From Bos javanicus (lineage: Eukaryota > Chordata > Mammalia > Artiodactyla > Bovidae): 64,000 bases of DNA. Made by a program: the position numbers and the translations under genes. The notes beneath the pieces were generated by a model. The model was not told the origin of the DNA and made no database searches. It worked only from the letters and a program-made list of their open reading frames with translations. This document shows, piece by piece, positions 9,753 to 21,178 of the stretch. How positions within the stretch are numbered: position 1 is the first letter of the stretch; the number at the start of each line of letters is the position of its first letter. Where the stretch lies: the NCBI RefSeq assembly GCF_032452875.1, contig NW_026894288.1:1-64000 (forward strand), given 5' to 3'.

Positions 9753-11407
9753 ATGAATTCTGCGGCCCAGCTGGCGATTATCAGGCAGCTGAGCAGGCGT
9801 GAATCCCGCGGCCCAGCTGGCGGTTATCAGGCAGCTGAGCAGGCGTGAATCCTGCGGCCCAGCTGGCGGTTATCAGGCAGCTGAGCAGGCGTGAATCCTG
9901 CGGCCCAGCTGGCGGTTATCAGGCAGCTGAGCAGGCGTGAATCCTGCGGCCCAGCTGGCGGTTATCAGGCAGCTGAGCAGGCGTGAATCCCGCGGCCCAG
10001 CTGGCGGTTATCAGGCAGCTGAGCAGGCGTGAATCCTGCGGCCCAGCTGGCGGTTATCAGGCAGCTGAGCAGGCGTAATCCTGCGGCCCAGCTGGCGGTT
10101 ATCAGGCAGCTGAGCAGGCGTGGATCCTGCGGCCCAGCTGGCGGTTATCAGGCAGCTGAGCAGGCGTGAATCCTGCGGCCCAGCTGGCGGTTGTCAGGCA
10201 GCTGAGCAGGCGTGAATCCAGCGGCCCAGCTGGCGGTTATCAGGCAGCTGAGCAGGCGTGAATCCTGCGGCCCAGCTGGCGGTTATCAGGCAGCTGAGCA
10301 GGCGTGAATCCTGCGGCCCAGCTGGCGGTTATCAGGCAGCTGAGCAGGCGTGAATCCTGCGGCCCAGCTGGCGGTTATCAGGCAGCTGAGCAGGCGTGAA
10401 TCCTGCGGCCCAGCTGGCGGTTATCAGGCAGCTGAGCAGGCGTGAATCCTGCGGCCCAGCTGGCGGTTATCAGGCAGCTGAGCAGGCGTGAATCCTGCGG
10501 CCCAGCTGGCGGTTATCAGGCAGCTGAGCAGGCGTGAATCCTGCGGCCCAGCTGGCGGTTATCAGGCAGCTGAGCAGGCGTGAATCCTGCGGCCCAGCTG
10601 GCGGTTATCAGGCAGCTGAGCAGGCGTGAATCCTGCGGCCCAGCTGGCGGTTATCAGGCAGCTGAGCAGGCGTGAATCCTGCGGCCCAGCTGGCGGTTAT
10701 CAGGCAGCTGAGCAGGCGTGAATCCTGCGGCCCAGCTGGCGGTTATCAGGCAGCTGAGCAGGCGTGAATCCTGCGGCCCAGCTGGCGGTTATCAGGCAGC
10801 TGAGCAGGCGTGAATCCTGCGGCCCAGCTGGCGGTTATCAGGCAGCTGAGCAGGCGTGAATCCTGCGGCCCAGCTGGCGGTTATCAGGCAGCTGAGCAGG
10901 CGTGAATCCTGCGGCCCAGCTGGCGGTTATCAGGCAGCTGAGCAGGCGTGAATCCTGCGGCCCAGCTGGCGGTTATCAGGCAGCTGAGCAGGCGTGAATC
11001 CTGCGGCCCAGCTGGCGGTTATCAGGCAGCTGAGCAGGCGTGAATCCTGCGGCCCAGCTGGCGGTTATCAGGCAGCTGAACAGGCGTGAATCCTGCGGCC
11101 CAGCTGGCGGTTATCAGGCAGCTGAGCAGGCGTGAATCCTGCGGCCCAGCTGGCGGTTATCAGGCAGCTGAGCAGGCGTGAATCCTGCGGCCCAGCTGGC
11201 GATTATCCGGCAGCTGAGCAGGCGTGAATCCTGCGGCCCAGCTGGCGGTTATCAGGCAGCTGAACAGGCGTGAATCCTGCGGCCCAGCTGGCGGTTATCA
11301 GGCAGCTGAGCAGGCGTGAATCCTGCGGCCCAGCTGGCGGTTATCAGGCAGCTGAGCAGGCGTGAATCCTGCGGCCCAGCTGGCGGTTATCAGGCAGCTG
11401 AGCGGGC
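9753..11407 (+). repeat. Uninterrupted run of 36 dimers
   Basis: The run is 1,655 bp, 36 x 46 less one base lost near 10,076 (GCGTAATCC). Scattered variants include GTGGATCC near 10,121, GAACAGGC near 11,079 and 11,263, and GATTATCCGG near 11,200. It is followed by a double X'-Y' lead-in to 11,522. Confidence 0.92.
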
Positions 11408-11522
11408 GCGGATCCCGCACCTCAGCAGGCACTTATCAGGCAACTGAGCGGGCGCTGATCCCGCACCTCAGCAGGCACTTATCAGGCAGCTGAGCAGGCG
11501 CTGATCCCGCACCTCAGCAGGC

Positions 11523-11657
11523 ACTGATCACGTGCCTGTCATGCAGTGATCAGGTGACTGAGAGGCGCTGATTATGTGACTGCTCATGTGCTGATCAGGT
11601 AGCTCTCCTGCACGGATGATGTGCCTCAGCAGGCAAGAATCAAGCAGCTGAGCAGGC
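11523..11657 (+). repeat. Core 13
   Basis: The m3 site reads TGATTA instead of TGATCA. m4 GTAGCT, m5 GGATGATG. Only 342 bp from the next core, with four and a half dimers between. Confidence 0.95.
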
Positions 11658-11864
11658 ATGAATCCTGCGGCCCAGCTGGCGATTATCAGGCAGCTGAGCA
11701 GGCGTGAATCCTGCGGCCCAGCTGTCGGTTATCAGGCAGCTGAGCAGGCGTGAATCCTGCGGCCCAGCTGGCGGTTATCAGGCAGCTGAGCAGGCGTGAA
11801 TCCTGCGGCCCAGCTGGCGATTATCAGGCAGCTGAGCAGGCGCTGATCCCGCACCTCAGCAGGC

Positions 11865-11999
11865 ACTGATCACGTGCCTGTCATGCAGTGATCAGGTGAC
11901 TGAGAGGCGCTGATCATGTGACTGCTCATGTGCTGATCAGGTTGCTCTCCTGCACGGATCATGTGCCTCAGCAGGCAAGAATCAAGCAGCTGAGCAGGC
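11865..11999 (+). repeat. Core 14, GTTGCT type
   Basis: m4 reads CAGGTTGCTC; m5 GGATCATG. The GTTGCT form otherwise occurs only at 45,457, 48,455, 51,295 and 54,383, always right after a 342-bp interval, so this copy marks the same lineage. Next core 1,118 bp on. Confidence 0.95.
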
Positions 12000-12982
12000 A
12001 TGAATCCTGCGGCCCAGCTGGCGATTATCAGGCAGCTGAGCAGGCGTGAATCCTGCGGCCCAGCTGGCGGTTATCAGGCAGCTGAGCAGGCGTGAATCCT
12101 GCGGCCCAGCTGGCGGTTATTAGGCAGCTGAGCAGGCGTGAATCCTGCAACCCAGCTGGCGGTTATCAGGCAGCCGAGCAGGCGTGAATCCTGCGGCCCA
12201 GCTGGCGGTTATCAGGCAGCTGAGCAGGCGTGAATCCTGCGGCTCAGCTGGCGGTTATCAGGCAGCTGATCGGGCGTGAATCCTGCGGCCCAGCTGGCGG
12301 TTATCAGGCAGCTGAGTGGGCGTGAATCCTGCGGCCCAGCTGGCGGTTATCAGGCAGCTGAGCGGGCGTGAATCCTGCGGCGCTGGCGGTTATCAGGCAG
12401 CTGAGCGGGCGTGAATCCTGCGGCCCAGCTGGCGGTTATCAGGCAGCTGAGCAGGCGTGAATCCTGGGGCCCAGCTGGCGGTTATCAGGCAGCTGAGCAG
12501 GCGTGAATCCTGCGGCCCAGCTGGCGGTTATCAGGCAGCTGAGCAGGCGTGAATCCTGCGGCCCAGCTGGCGGTTATCAGGCAGCTGAGCAGGCGTGAAT
12601 CCTGCGGCCCAGCTGGCGGTTATCAGGCAGCTGAGCGGGCGGGAATCCTGCGGCCCAGCTGGCGGTTATCAGGCAGCTGAGCAGGCGTGAATCCTGCGGC
12701 CCAGCTGGCGGTTATCAGGCAGCTGAGCAGGCGTGAATCTTGCGGCCCAGCTGGCGGTTATCAGGCAGCTGAGCAGGCGTGAATCCTGCGGCCCAGCTGG
12801 CGGTTATCAGGCAGCTGAGCAGGCGTGAATCCTGCGGCCCAGCTGGCGGTTATCAGGCAGCTGAGCAGGCGTGAATCCTGCGGCCCAGCTGGCGGTTATC
12901 AGGCAGCTGAGCGGGCGCTGATCCACCTCAGCAGGCACTTATCAGGCAGCTGAGCAGGCGCTGATCCCGCACCTCAGCAGGC

Positions 12983-13117
12983 ACTGATCACCTGCCTGTC
13001 ATGCAGTGATCAGGTGACTGAGAGGCGCTGATCATGTGACTGCTCATGTGCTGATCAGGTAGCTCTCCTGCACGGATCATGTGCCTCAGCAGGCAAGAAT
13101 CAAGCAGCTGAGCAGGC
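12983..13117 (+). repeat. Core 15, CACCTG type
   Basis: Duplicate of the 8,016 core (CACCTG, m5 GGATCATG, following dimer GTGAATCC without GATTATC). The lead-in has lost four bases (GATCCACCTC near 12,920). Next core 618 bp on. Confidence 0.95.
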
Positions 13118-13600
13118 GTGAATCCTGCGGCCCAGCTGGCGGTTATCAGGCAGCTGAGCAGGCGTGAATCCTGCGGCCCAGCTGGCGGTTATCAGGCAGC
13201 TGAGCAGGCGTGAATCCTGCGGCCCAGCTGGCGGTTATCAGGCAGCTGAGCAGGCGTGAATCCTGGGGCCCAGCTGGCGGTTATCAGGCAGCTGAGCAGG
13301 CGTGAATCCTGCGGCCCAGCTGGCGGTTATCAGGCAGCTGAGCAGGCGTGAATCCTGCGGCCCAGCTGGCGGTTATCAGGCAGCTGAGCAGGCGTGAATC
13401 CTGCGGCCCAGCTGGCGGTTATCAGGCAGCTGAGCAGGCGTGAATCCCGCGGCCCAGCTGGCGGTTATCAGGCAGCTGAGCAGGCGTGAATCCTGCGGCC
13501 CAGCTGTCGGTTATCAGGCAGCTGAGCAGGCGCTGATCCTGCACCTCAGCAGGCACTTATCAGGCAGCTGAGCAGGCGCTGATCCCGCACCTCAGCAGGC

Positions 13601-13735
13601 ACTGATCACGTGCCTGTCATGCAGTGATCAGGTGACTGAGAGGCGCTGATCATGTGACTGCTCATGTGCTGATCAGGTAGCTCTCCTGCACGGATCATGT
13701 GCCTCAGCAGGCAAGAATCAAGCAGCTGAGCAGGC
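13601..13735 (+). repeat. Core 16
   Basis: Duplicate of the 8,633 core but without its 1-bp loss. m4 GTAGCT, m5 GGATCATG. Next core 985 bp on. Confidence 0.95.
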
Positions 13736-14585
13736 ATGAATCCTGCGGCCCAGCTGGCGATTATCAGGCAGCTGAGCAGGCGTGAATCCTGCGGCCCAGC
13801 TGGCGGTTATCAGGCAGCTGAGCAGGCGTGAATCCTGCGGCCCAGCTGGCGGTTTTCAGGCAGCTGAGCAGGCGTGAATCCTGCGGCCCAGCTGGCGGTT
13901 ATCAGGCAGCTGAGCGGGCGTGAATCCTGCGGCCCAGCTGGCGGTTATCAGGCAGCTGAGCAGGCGTGAATCCTGCGGCCCAGCTGGCGGTTATCAGGCA
14001 GCTGAGCGGGCGTGAATCCTGCGGCCCAGCTGGCGGTTATCAGGCAGCTGAGCAGGCGTGAATCCTGCGGCCCAGCTGGCGGTTATCAGGCAGCTGAGCG
14101 GGCGTGAATCCTGCGGCCCAGCTGGCGGTTATCAGGCAGCTGAGCGGGCGTGAATCCTGCGGCCGAGCTGGCAGTTATCAAGCAGCTGAGCGGGCGTGAA
14201 TCCTGCGGCCCAGCTGGCGGTTATCAGGCAGCTGAGCGGGCGTGAATCCTGCGGCCCAGCTGGCGGTTATCAGGCAGCTGAGCGGGCGTGAATCCTGCGG
14301 CCCAGCTGGCGGTTATCAGGCAGCTGAGCGGGCGTGAATCCTGCGGCCCAGCTGGCGGCTATCAGGCAGCTGAGCGGGCGTTAATCCTGCGGCCGAGCTG
14401 GCGGTTATCAGGCAGCTGAGCGGGCGTGAATCCTGCGGCCCAGCTGGCGGTTATCAGGCAGCTGAGCGGGCGTGAATCCTGCGGCCCAGCTGGCGGTTAT
14501 CAGGCAGCTGAGCGGGCGCTGATCCCGCACCTCAGCAGGCACTTATCAGGCAGCTGAGCAGGCGCTGATCCCGCACCCAGCAGGC

Positions 14586-14720
14586 ACTGATCACGTGCCT
14601 GTCATGCAGTGATCAGGTGACTGAGAGGCGCTGATCATGTGACTGCTCATGTGCTGATCAGGTAGCTCTCCTGCACGGATCATGTGCCTCAGCAGGCAAG
14701 AATCAAGCAGCTGAGCAGGC
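14586..14720 (+). repeat. Core 17
   Basis: Duplicate of the 9,618 core; m5 is GGATCATG here. The lead-in reads CCGCACCCAG (one base lost). Next core 1,808 bp on. Confidence 0.95.
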
Positions 14721-16370
14721 ATGAATCCTGCGGCCCAGCTGGCGATTATCAGGCAGCTGAGCAGGCGTGAATCCTGCGGCCCAGCTGGCGGTTATCAGGC
14801 AGCTGAGCAGGCGTGAATCCTGCGGCCCAGCTGGCGGTTATCAGGCAGCTGAGCAGGCGTGAATCCTGCGGCCCAGCTGGCGGTTATCAGGCAGCTGAGC
14901 AGGCGTGAATCCTGCGGCCCAGCTGGCGGTTATCAGGCAGCTGAGCAGGCGTGAATCCTGCGGCCCAGCTGGCGGTTATCAGGCAGCTGAGCAGGCGTGA
15001 ATCCTGCGGCCCAGCTGGCGGTTATCAGGCAGCTGAGCAGGCGTGAATCCTGCGGCCCAGCTGGCGGTTATCAGGCAGCTGAGCAGGCGTGAATCCTGCG
15101 GCCCAGCTGGCGGTTATCAGGCAGCTGAGCAGGCGTGAATCCTGCGGCCCAGCTGGCGGTTATCAGGCAGCTGAGCAGTGAATCCTGCGGCCCAGCTGGC
15201 GGTTATCAGGCAGCTGAGCAGGCGTGAATCCTGCGGCCCAGCTGGCGGTTATCAGGCAGCTGAGCAGGCATGAATCCTGCGGCCCAGCTGGCGGTTATCA
15301 GGCAGCTGAGCAGGCGTGAATCCTGCGGCCCAGCTGGCGGTTATCAGGCAGCTGAGCAGGCATGAATCCTGCGGCCCAGCTGGCGGTTATCAGGCAGCTG
15401 AGCAGGCGTGAATCCTGCGGCCCAGCTGGCGGTTATCAGGCAGCTGAGCAGGCATGAATCCTGCGGCCCAGCTGGCGGTTATCAGGCAGCTGAGCAGGCG
15501 TGAATCCTGCGGCCCAGCTGGCGGTTATCAGGCAGCTGAGCAGGCGTGAATCCTGCGGCCCAGCTGGCGGTTATCAGGCAGCTGAGCAGGCATGAATCCT
15601 GCGGCCCAGCTGGCGGTTATCAGGCAGCTGAGCAGGCATGAATCCTGCGGCCCAGCTGGCGGTTATCAGGCAGCTGAGCAGGCGTGAATCCTGCGGCCCA
15701 GCTGGCGGTTATCAGGCAGCTGAGCAGGCGTGAATCCTGCGGCCCAGCTGGCGGTTATCAGGCAGCTGAGCAGGCGTGAATCCTGCGGCCCAGCTGGCGG
15801 TTATCAGGCAGCTGAGCAGGCGTGAATCCTGCGGCCCAGCTGGCGGTTATCAGGCAGCTGAGCAGGCGTGAATCCTGCGGCCCAGCTGGCGGTTATCAGG
15901 CAGCTGAGCAGGCGTGAATCCTGCGGCCCAGCTGGCGGTTATCAGGCAGCTGAGCAGGCATGAATCCTGCGGCCCAGCTGGCGGTTATCAGGCAGCTGAG
16001 CAGGCGTGAATCCTGCGGCCCAGCTGGCGGTTATCAGGCAGCTGAGCAGGCGTGAATCCTGCGGCCCAGCTGGCGGTTATCCGGCAGCTGAGCAGGCGTG
16101 AATCCTGCGGCCCAGCTGGTTATCAGGCAGCTGAGCAGGCGTGAATCCTGCGGCCCAGCTGGCGGTTATCAGGCAGCTGAGCAGGCATGAATCCTGCGGC
16201 CCAGCTGGCGGTTATCAGGCAGCTGAGCAGGCGTGAATCCTGCGGCCCAGCTGGCGGTTATCAGGCAGCTGAGCAGCACTGAATCCTGCGGCCCAGCTGG
16301 CGGTTATCAGGCAGCTGAGCAGGCATGAATCCTGCGGCGAAGCTGGCGGTTATCAGGCAGCTGAGCAGGC
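14721..16370 (+). repeat. Run of 36 dimers spanning the GCGTGAA to GCATGAA switch
   Basis: About 36 units with a net loss of six bases (GAGCAGTGAATCC near 15,175; AGCTGGTTATC near 16,117; GAGCAGCACTGAATCC near 16,271). GCATGAA junctions first appear inside an array at about 15,267 and then alternate irregularly with GCGTGAA, marking the left border of the central domain. Confidence 0.92.
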
Positions 16371-16393
16371 GCTGATCCCGCACCTCAGCAGGC

Positions 16394-16528
16394 ACTTATC
16401 ACGTGCCTGTCATGCAGTGATCAGGTGACTGAGAGGCGCTGATCATGTGACTGCTCATGTGCTGATCAGGTAGCTCTCCTGCACGGATCATGTGCCTCAG
16501 CAGGCAAGAATCAAGCAGCTGAGCAGGC
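16394..16528 (+). repeat. Core 18
   Basis: m1 begins ACTTATCACG, so the first TGATCA is lost; it looks like a Y' to m1 hybrid. Next dimer has GCTATTATC. Start of a 342, 755, 435, 658, 710 spacing series. Confidence 0.94.
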
Positions 16529-16735
16529 ATGAATCCTGCGGCCCAGCTGGCTATTATCAGGCAGCTGAGCAGGCGTGAATCCTGCGGCCCAGCTGTCGGT
16601 TATCAGGCAGCTGAGCAGGCGTGAATCCTGCGGCCCAGCTGGCGGTTATCAGGCAGCTGAGCAGGCGTGAATCCTGCGGCCCAGCTGGCGATTATCAGGC
16701 AGCTGAGCAGGCGCTGATCCCGCACCTCAGCAGGC

Positions 16736-16870
16736 ACTGATCACGTGCCTGTCATGCAGTGATCAGGTGACTGAGAGGCGCTGATCATGTGACTGCTCAT
16801 GTGCTGATCAGGTAGCTCTCCTGCACGGATCATGTGCCTCAGCAGGCAAGAATCAAGCAGCTGAGCAGGC
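16736..16870 (+). repeat. Core 19
   Basis: m4 GTAGCT, m5 GGATCATG. Followed by the marker cassette GGTTATTAGG, TGCGACCC, GATCAGGC, GAGTAGGC between about 16,987 and 17,190. Next core 755 bp on. Confidence 0.95.
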
Positions 16871-17490
16871 ATGAATCCTGCGGCCCAGCTGGCGATTATC
16901 AGGCAGCTGAGCAGGCGTGAATCCTGCGGCCCAGCTGGCGGTTATCAGGCAGCTGAGCAGGCATGAATCCTGCGGCCCAGCTGGCGGTTATTAGGCAGCT
17001 GAGCAGGCGTGAATCCTGCGACCCAGCTGGCGGTTATCAGGCAGCTGAGCAGGCGTGAATCCTGCGGCCCAGCTGGCGGTTATCAGGCAGCTGAGCAGGC
17101 GTGAATCCTGCGGCCCAGCTGGCGGTTATCAGGCAGCTGATCAGGCGTGAATCCTGCGGCCCAGCTGGCGGTTATCAGGCAGCTGAGTAGGCGTGAATCC
17201 TGCGGCCCAGCTGGCGGTTATCAGGCAGCTGAGCAGGCGTGAATCCTGCGGCCCAGCTGGCGGTTATCAGGCAGCTGAGCAGGCGTGAATCCTGCGGCCC
17301 AGCTGGCGGTTATCAGGCAGCTGAGCAGGCATGAATCCTGCGGCCCAGCTGGCGGTTATCAGGCAGCTGAGCAGGCATGAATCCTGCGGCCCAGCTGGCG
17401 GTTATCAGGCAGCTGAGCGGGCGTGATCCTGCGGCCCAGCTGGCACTTATCAGGCAGCTGAGCAGGCGCTGATCCCGCACCTCAGCAGGC

Positions 17491-17625
17491 ACTGATAACG
17501 TGCCTGTCATGCAGTGATCAGGTGACTGAGAGGCGCTGATCATGTGACTGCTCATGTGCTGATCAGGTAGCTCTCCTGCACGGATGATGTGCCTCAGCAG
17601 GCAAGAATCAAGCAGCTGAGCAGGC
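17491..17625 (+). repeat. Core 20
   Basis: m1 reads ACTGATAACG. m5 GGATGATG. The next dimer has GGTTATC rather than GATTATC. Next core 435 bp on. Confidence 0.95.
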
Positions 17626-17925
17626 ATGAATCCTGCGGCCCAGCTGGCGGTTATCAGGCAGCTGAGCAGGCGTGAATCCTGCGGCTCAGCTGGCTGTTAT
17701 CAGGCAGCTGAGCAGGCGTGAATCCTGCGGCCCAGCTGGCGGTTATCAGGCAGCTGAGCAGGCAGTGAATCCTGCGGCCCAGCTGGCGGTTATCAGGCAG
17801 CTGAGCAGGCGTGAATCCTGCGGCCCAGCTGGCGGTTATCAGGCAGCTGAGCAGGCGTGAATCCCGCGGCCCAGCTGGCACTTATCAGGCAGCTGAGCAG
17901 GCGCTGATCCCGCACCTCAGCAGGC

Positions 17926-18060
17926 ACTGATCACGTGCCTGTCATGCAGTGATCAGGTGACTGAGAGGCGCTGATCATGTGACTGCTCATGTGCTGATCA
18001 GGTAGCTCTCCTGCACGGATCATGTGCCTCAGCAGGCAAGAATCAAGCAGCTGAGCAGGC
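17926..18060 (+). repeat. Core 21
   Basis: m4 GTAGCT, m5 GGATCATG. The next dimer has a 1-bp loss (GGCGTTATC). The following array contains shortened dimers near 18,243 and 18,287. Next core 658 bp on. Confidence 0.95.
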
Positions 18061-18583
18061 ATGAATCCTGCGGCCCAGCTGGCGTTATCAGGCAGCTGAG
18101 CAGGCGTGAATCCTGCGGCCCAGCTGGCGGTTATCAGGCAGCTGAGCAGGCGTGAATCCTGCGGCCCAGCTGGCGGTTATCAGGCAGCTGAGCAGGCGTG
18201 AATCCTGCGGCCCAGCTGGCGGTTATCAGGCAGCTGAGCAGGCGTTCCTGCGGCCCAGCTGGCGGTTATCAGGCAGCTGAGCAGGCGAATCCTGCGGCCC
18301 AGCTGGCGGTTATCAGGCAGCTGAGCAGGCGTGAATCCTGCGGCCCAGCTGGCGGTTATCAGGCAGCTGAGCAGGCATGAATCCTGCGGCCCAGCTGGCG
18401 GTTATCAGGCAGCTGAGCAGGCATGAATCCTGCGGCCCAGCTGGCGGTTATCAGGCAGCTGAGCAGGCATGAATCCTGCGGCCCAGCTGGCGGTTATCAG
18501 GCAGCTGAGCAGGCAGGAATCCTGCGGCCCAGCTGTCGATTATCAGGCAGCTGAGCAGGCGCTGATCGCGCAACTCAGCAGGC

Positions 18584-18718
18584 ACTGATCACGTGCCTGT
18601 CATGCAGTAATCAGGTGACTGAGAGGCACTGATCATGTGACTGCTCATGTGCTGATCAGGTACCTCTCCTGCACGGATCATGTGCCTCAGCAGGCAAGAA
18701 TCAAGCAGCTGAGCAGGC
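18584..18718 (+). repeat. Core 22, GTACCT type
   Basis: m2 reads CAGTAATCAGG, m3 GGCACTGATC; m4 GTACCT, m5 GGATCATG. The lead-in has GATCGCGCAAC. Next core 710 bp on. Confidence 0.94.
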
Positions 18719-19293
18719 ATGAATCCTGCGGCCCAGCTGGCGATTATCAGGCAGCTGAGCAGGCGTGAATCCTGCGGCCCAGCTGGCGGTTATCAGGCAG
18801 CTGAGCAGGCGTGAATCCTGCGGCCCAGCTGGCGGTTATCAGGCAGCTGAGCAGGCATGAATCCTGCGGCCCAGCTGGCGGTTATCAGGCAGCTGAGCAG
18901 GCGTGAATCCTGCGGCCCAGCTGGCGGTTATCAGGCAGCTGAGCAGGCTGAATCCTGCGGCCCAGCTGGCGGTTATCAGGCAGCTGAGCAGGCGTGAATC
19001 CTGCGGCCCAGCTGGCGGTTATCAGGCAGCTGAGCAGGCATGAATCCTGCGGCCCAGCTGGCGGTTATCACGCAGCTGAGCAGGCATGAATCCTGAGGCC
19101 CAGCTGGCGGTTATCAGGCAGCTGAGCAGGCGTGAATCCTGCGGCCCAGCTGGCGGTTATCAGGCAGCTGAGCAGGCGTGAATCCTGCGGCCCAGCTGGC
19201 GGTTATCAGGCAGCTGAGCAGGCGCTGAATCCTGCGGCCCAGCTGGCACTTATCAGGCAGCTGAGCAGGCGCTGATCCCGCACCTCAGCAGGC

Positions 19294-19428
19294 ACTGATC
19301 ACGTGCCTGTCATGCAGTGATCAGGTGACTGAGAGGCGCTGATCATGTGACTGCTCATGTGCTGATCAGGTACCTCTCCTGCACGGATCATGTGCCTCAG
19401 CAGGCAAGAATCAAGCAGCTGAGCAGGC
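19294..19428 (+). repeat. Core 23, GTACCT type
   Basis: m4 GTACCT, m5 GGATCATG; TGATCA sites intact. Next core 478 bp on. Confidence 0.95.
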
Positions 19429-19771
19429 ATGAATCCTGCGGCCCAGCTGGCGATTATCAGGCAGCTGAGCAGGCATGAATCCTGCGGCCCAGCTGGCGGT
19501 TATCAGGCAGCTGAGCAGGCGTGAATCCTGCGGCCCAGCTGGCGGTTATTAGGCAGCTGAGCAGGCGTGAATCCTGCGGCCCAGCTGGCGGTTATCAGGC
19601 AGCTGAGCAGGCGTGAATCCTGCGGCCCAGCTGGCGGTTATCAGGCAGCTGAGCAGGCATGAATCCTGCGGCCCAGCTGGCGGTTATCAGGCAGCTGAGC
19701 AGGCATGATCCTGCGGCCCAGCTGGCATTATCAGGCAGCTGAGCAGGCGCTGATCCCGCACCTCAGCAGGC

Positions 19772-19906
19772 ACTGATCACGTGCCTGTCATGCAGTGATC
19801 AGGTGACTGAGAGGCCCTGATCATGTGACTGCTCATGTGCTGATCAGGTAGCTCTCCTGCACGGATCATGTGCCTCAGCAGGCAAGAATCAAGCAGCTGA
19901 GCAGGC
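19772..19906 (+). repeat. Core 24
   Basis: m2/m3 junction reads GAGGCCCTGATC. m4 GTAGCT, m5 GGATCATG. Followed by the longest core-free stretch in the window; next core 1,959 bp on. Confidence 0.95.
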
Positions 19907-20410
19907 ATGAATCCTGCGGCCCAGCTGGCGATTATCAGGCAGCTGAGCAGGCATGAATCCTGCGGCCCAGCTGGCGGTTATCAGGCAGCTGAGCAGGCAT
20001 GAATCCTGCGGCCCAGCTGGCGGTTTTCAGGCAGCTGAGCAGGCATGAATCCTGCGGCCCAGCTGGCGGTTATCAGGCAGCTGAGCAGGCATGAATCCTG
20101 CGGCCCAGCTGGCGGTTATCAGGCAGCTGAGCAGGCGTGAATCCTGCGGCCCAGCTGGCGGTTATCAGGCAGCTGAGCAGGCATGAATCCTGCGGCCCAG
20201 CTGGCGGTTATCAGGCAGCTGAGCAGGCATGAATCCTGCGGCCCAGCTGGCGGTTATCAGGCAGCTGAGCAGGCATGAATCCTGCGGCCCAGCTGGCGGT
20301 TATCAGGCAGCTGAGCAGGCATGAATCCTGCGGCCCAGCTGGCGGTTATCAGGCAGCTGAGCAGGCATGAATCCTGCGGCCCAGCTGGCGGTTATCAGGC
20401 AGCTGAGCAG

Positions 20411-20515
20411 GCGGAATCCTGCGCGCACCTGGCGGCAGCTGATCAGCGCCCAGCTGAGCAGGCTGTCATGGCAAATCCTGCGGCCCAGCTGGCGGTTAAG
20501 CAGCTGAGCAGGCAT
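20411..20515 (+). repeat. Rearranged dimers inside the array
   Basis: Standard units give way to GGAATCCTGCGCGCACCTGG, a displaced CAGCTGATCAGC, GCTGTCATGG, CAAATCCTGC and a shortened GGTTAAGCAGC before normal units resume. CAGCTG and AGCAGGC fragments remain recognisable, so this looks like local breakage and rejoining of dimers, not an insertion of foreign DNA. Confidence 0.75.
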
Positions 20516-21178
20516 GAATCCTGCGGCCCAGCTGGCGTTATCAGGCAGCTGAGCAGGCATGAATCCTGCGGCCCAGCTGGCGGTTATCAGGCAGCTGAGC
20601 AGGCATGAATCCTGCGGCCCAGCTGGCGGTTATCAGGCAGCTGAGCAGGCATGAATCCTGCGGCCCAGCTGGCGGTTATCAGGCAGCTGAGCAGGCGTGA
20701 ATCCCGCGGCCCAGCTGGCGGTTATCAGGCAGCTGAGCAGGCGTGAATCCCGCGGCCCAGCTGGCGGTTATCAGGCAGCTGAGCAGGCGTGAATCCTGCG
20801 GCCCAGCTGGCGGTTATCAGGCAGCTGAGCAGGCATGAATCCTGCGGCCCAGCTGGCGGTTATCAGGCAGCTGAGCAGGCCGGAATCCTGCGGCCCAGCT
20901 GGCGGTTGTCAGGCAGCTGAGCAGGCGTGAATCCCGCGGCCCAGCTGGCGGTTATCAGGCAGCTGAGCAGGCGTGAATCCTGCGGCCCAGCTGGCGGTTA
21001 TCAGGCAGCTGAGCAGGCGTGAATCCTGCGGCCCAGCTGGCGGTTATCAGGCAGCTGAGCAGGCGTGAATCCTGCGGCCCAGCTGGCGGTTATCAGGCAG
21101 CTGAGCAGGCATGAATCCTGCGGCCCAGCTGGCGGTTATCAGGCAGCTGAGCAGGCGTGAATCCTGCGGCCCAGCTGG

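Larger units (their letters stand above)
12000..14720 (+). repeat. Right copy of the 4.97-kb-offset duplication
   Basis: Markers at 12,117, 12,464, 12,739, 12,983, 13,853 and 14,380 parallel those in 7,073-9,752. Differences include a five-base loss near 12,381 (CCTGCGGCGCTGG), a four-base loss near 12,920 and extra TGCAACCC and GATCGGGC variants. Confidence 0.88.
1..15260 (+). repeat. Left domain: GCGTGAA and GCGGGC dimers
   Basis: The unit-to-unit junction is almost always GCGTGAA. GCATGAA is largely confined to the first dimer after a core. Dimers ending GAGCGGGC instead of GAGCAGGC are common, usually in the last few dimers before a core or in runs (8940-9545, 14095-14515). The lead-in to a core is usually X'-Y'-X': a GCTGATCCCG monomer, an ACTTATCAGG monomer, then GCTGATCCCG again. 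It has 17 cores at 435-1,905 bp spacing and one 342-bp interval. No gene is present. Confidence 0.9.

Noticed and set aside
17313..17627. 104-codon open frame on the minus strand, the longest seen
   Set aside because: It is satellite sequence read across dimers, a lead-in and a core, with no start context or coding bias. Its length depends on indels that move the frame past the stops in each dimer.
17672..17860. Repeated plus-strand peptides of the NPAAQLAVIRQLSRR type (also at 18,198, 20,321, 23,050, 25,185, 40,152, 41,061, 43,968, 58,825, 59,812, 61,690)
   Set aside because: Because 46 is 1 modulo 3 and each dimer carries TGA at unit positions 2 and 38 in one frame, all three frames close within about 138 bp unless an indel intervenes. 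These are translations of the repeat, not a tandem-repeat protein.
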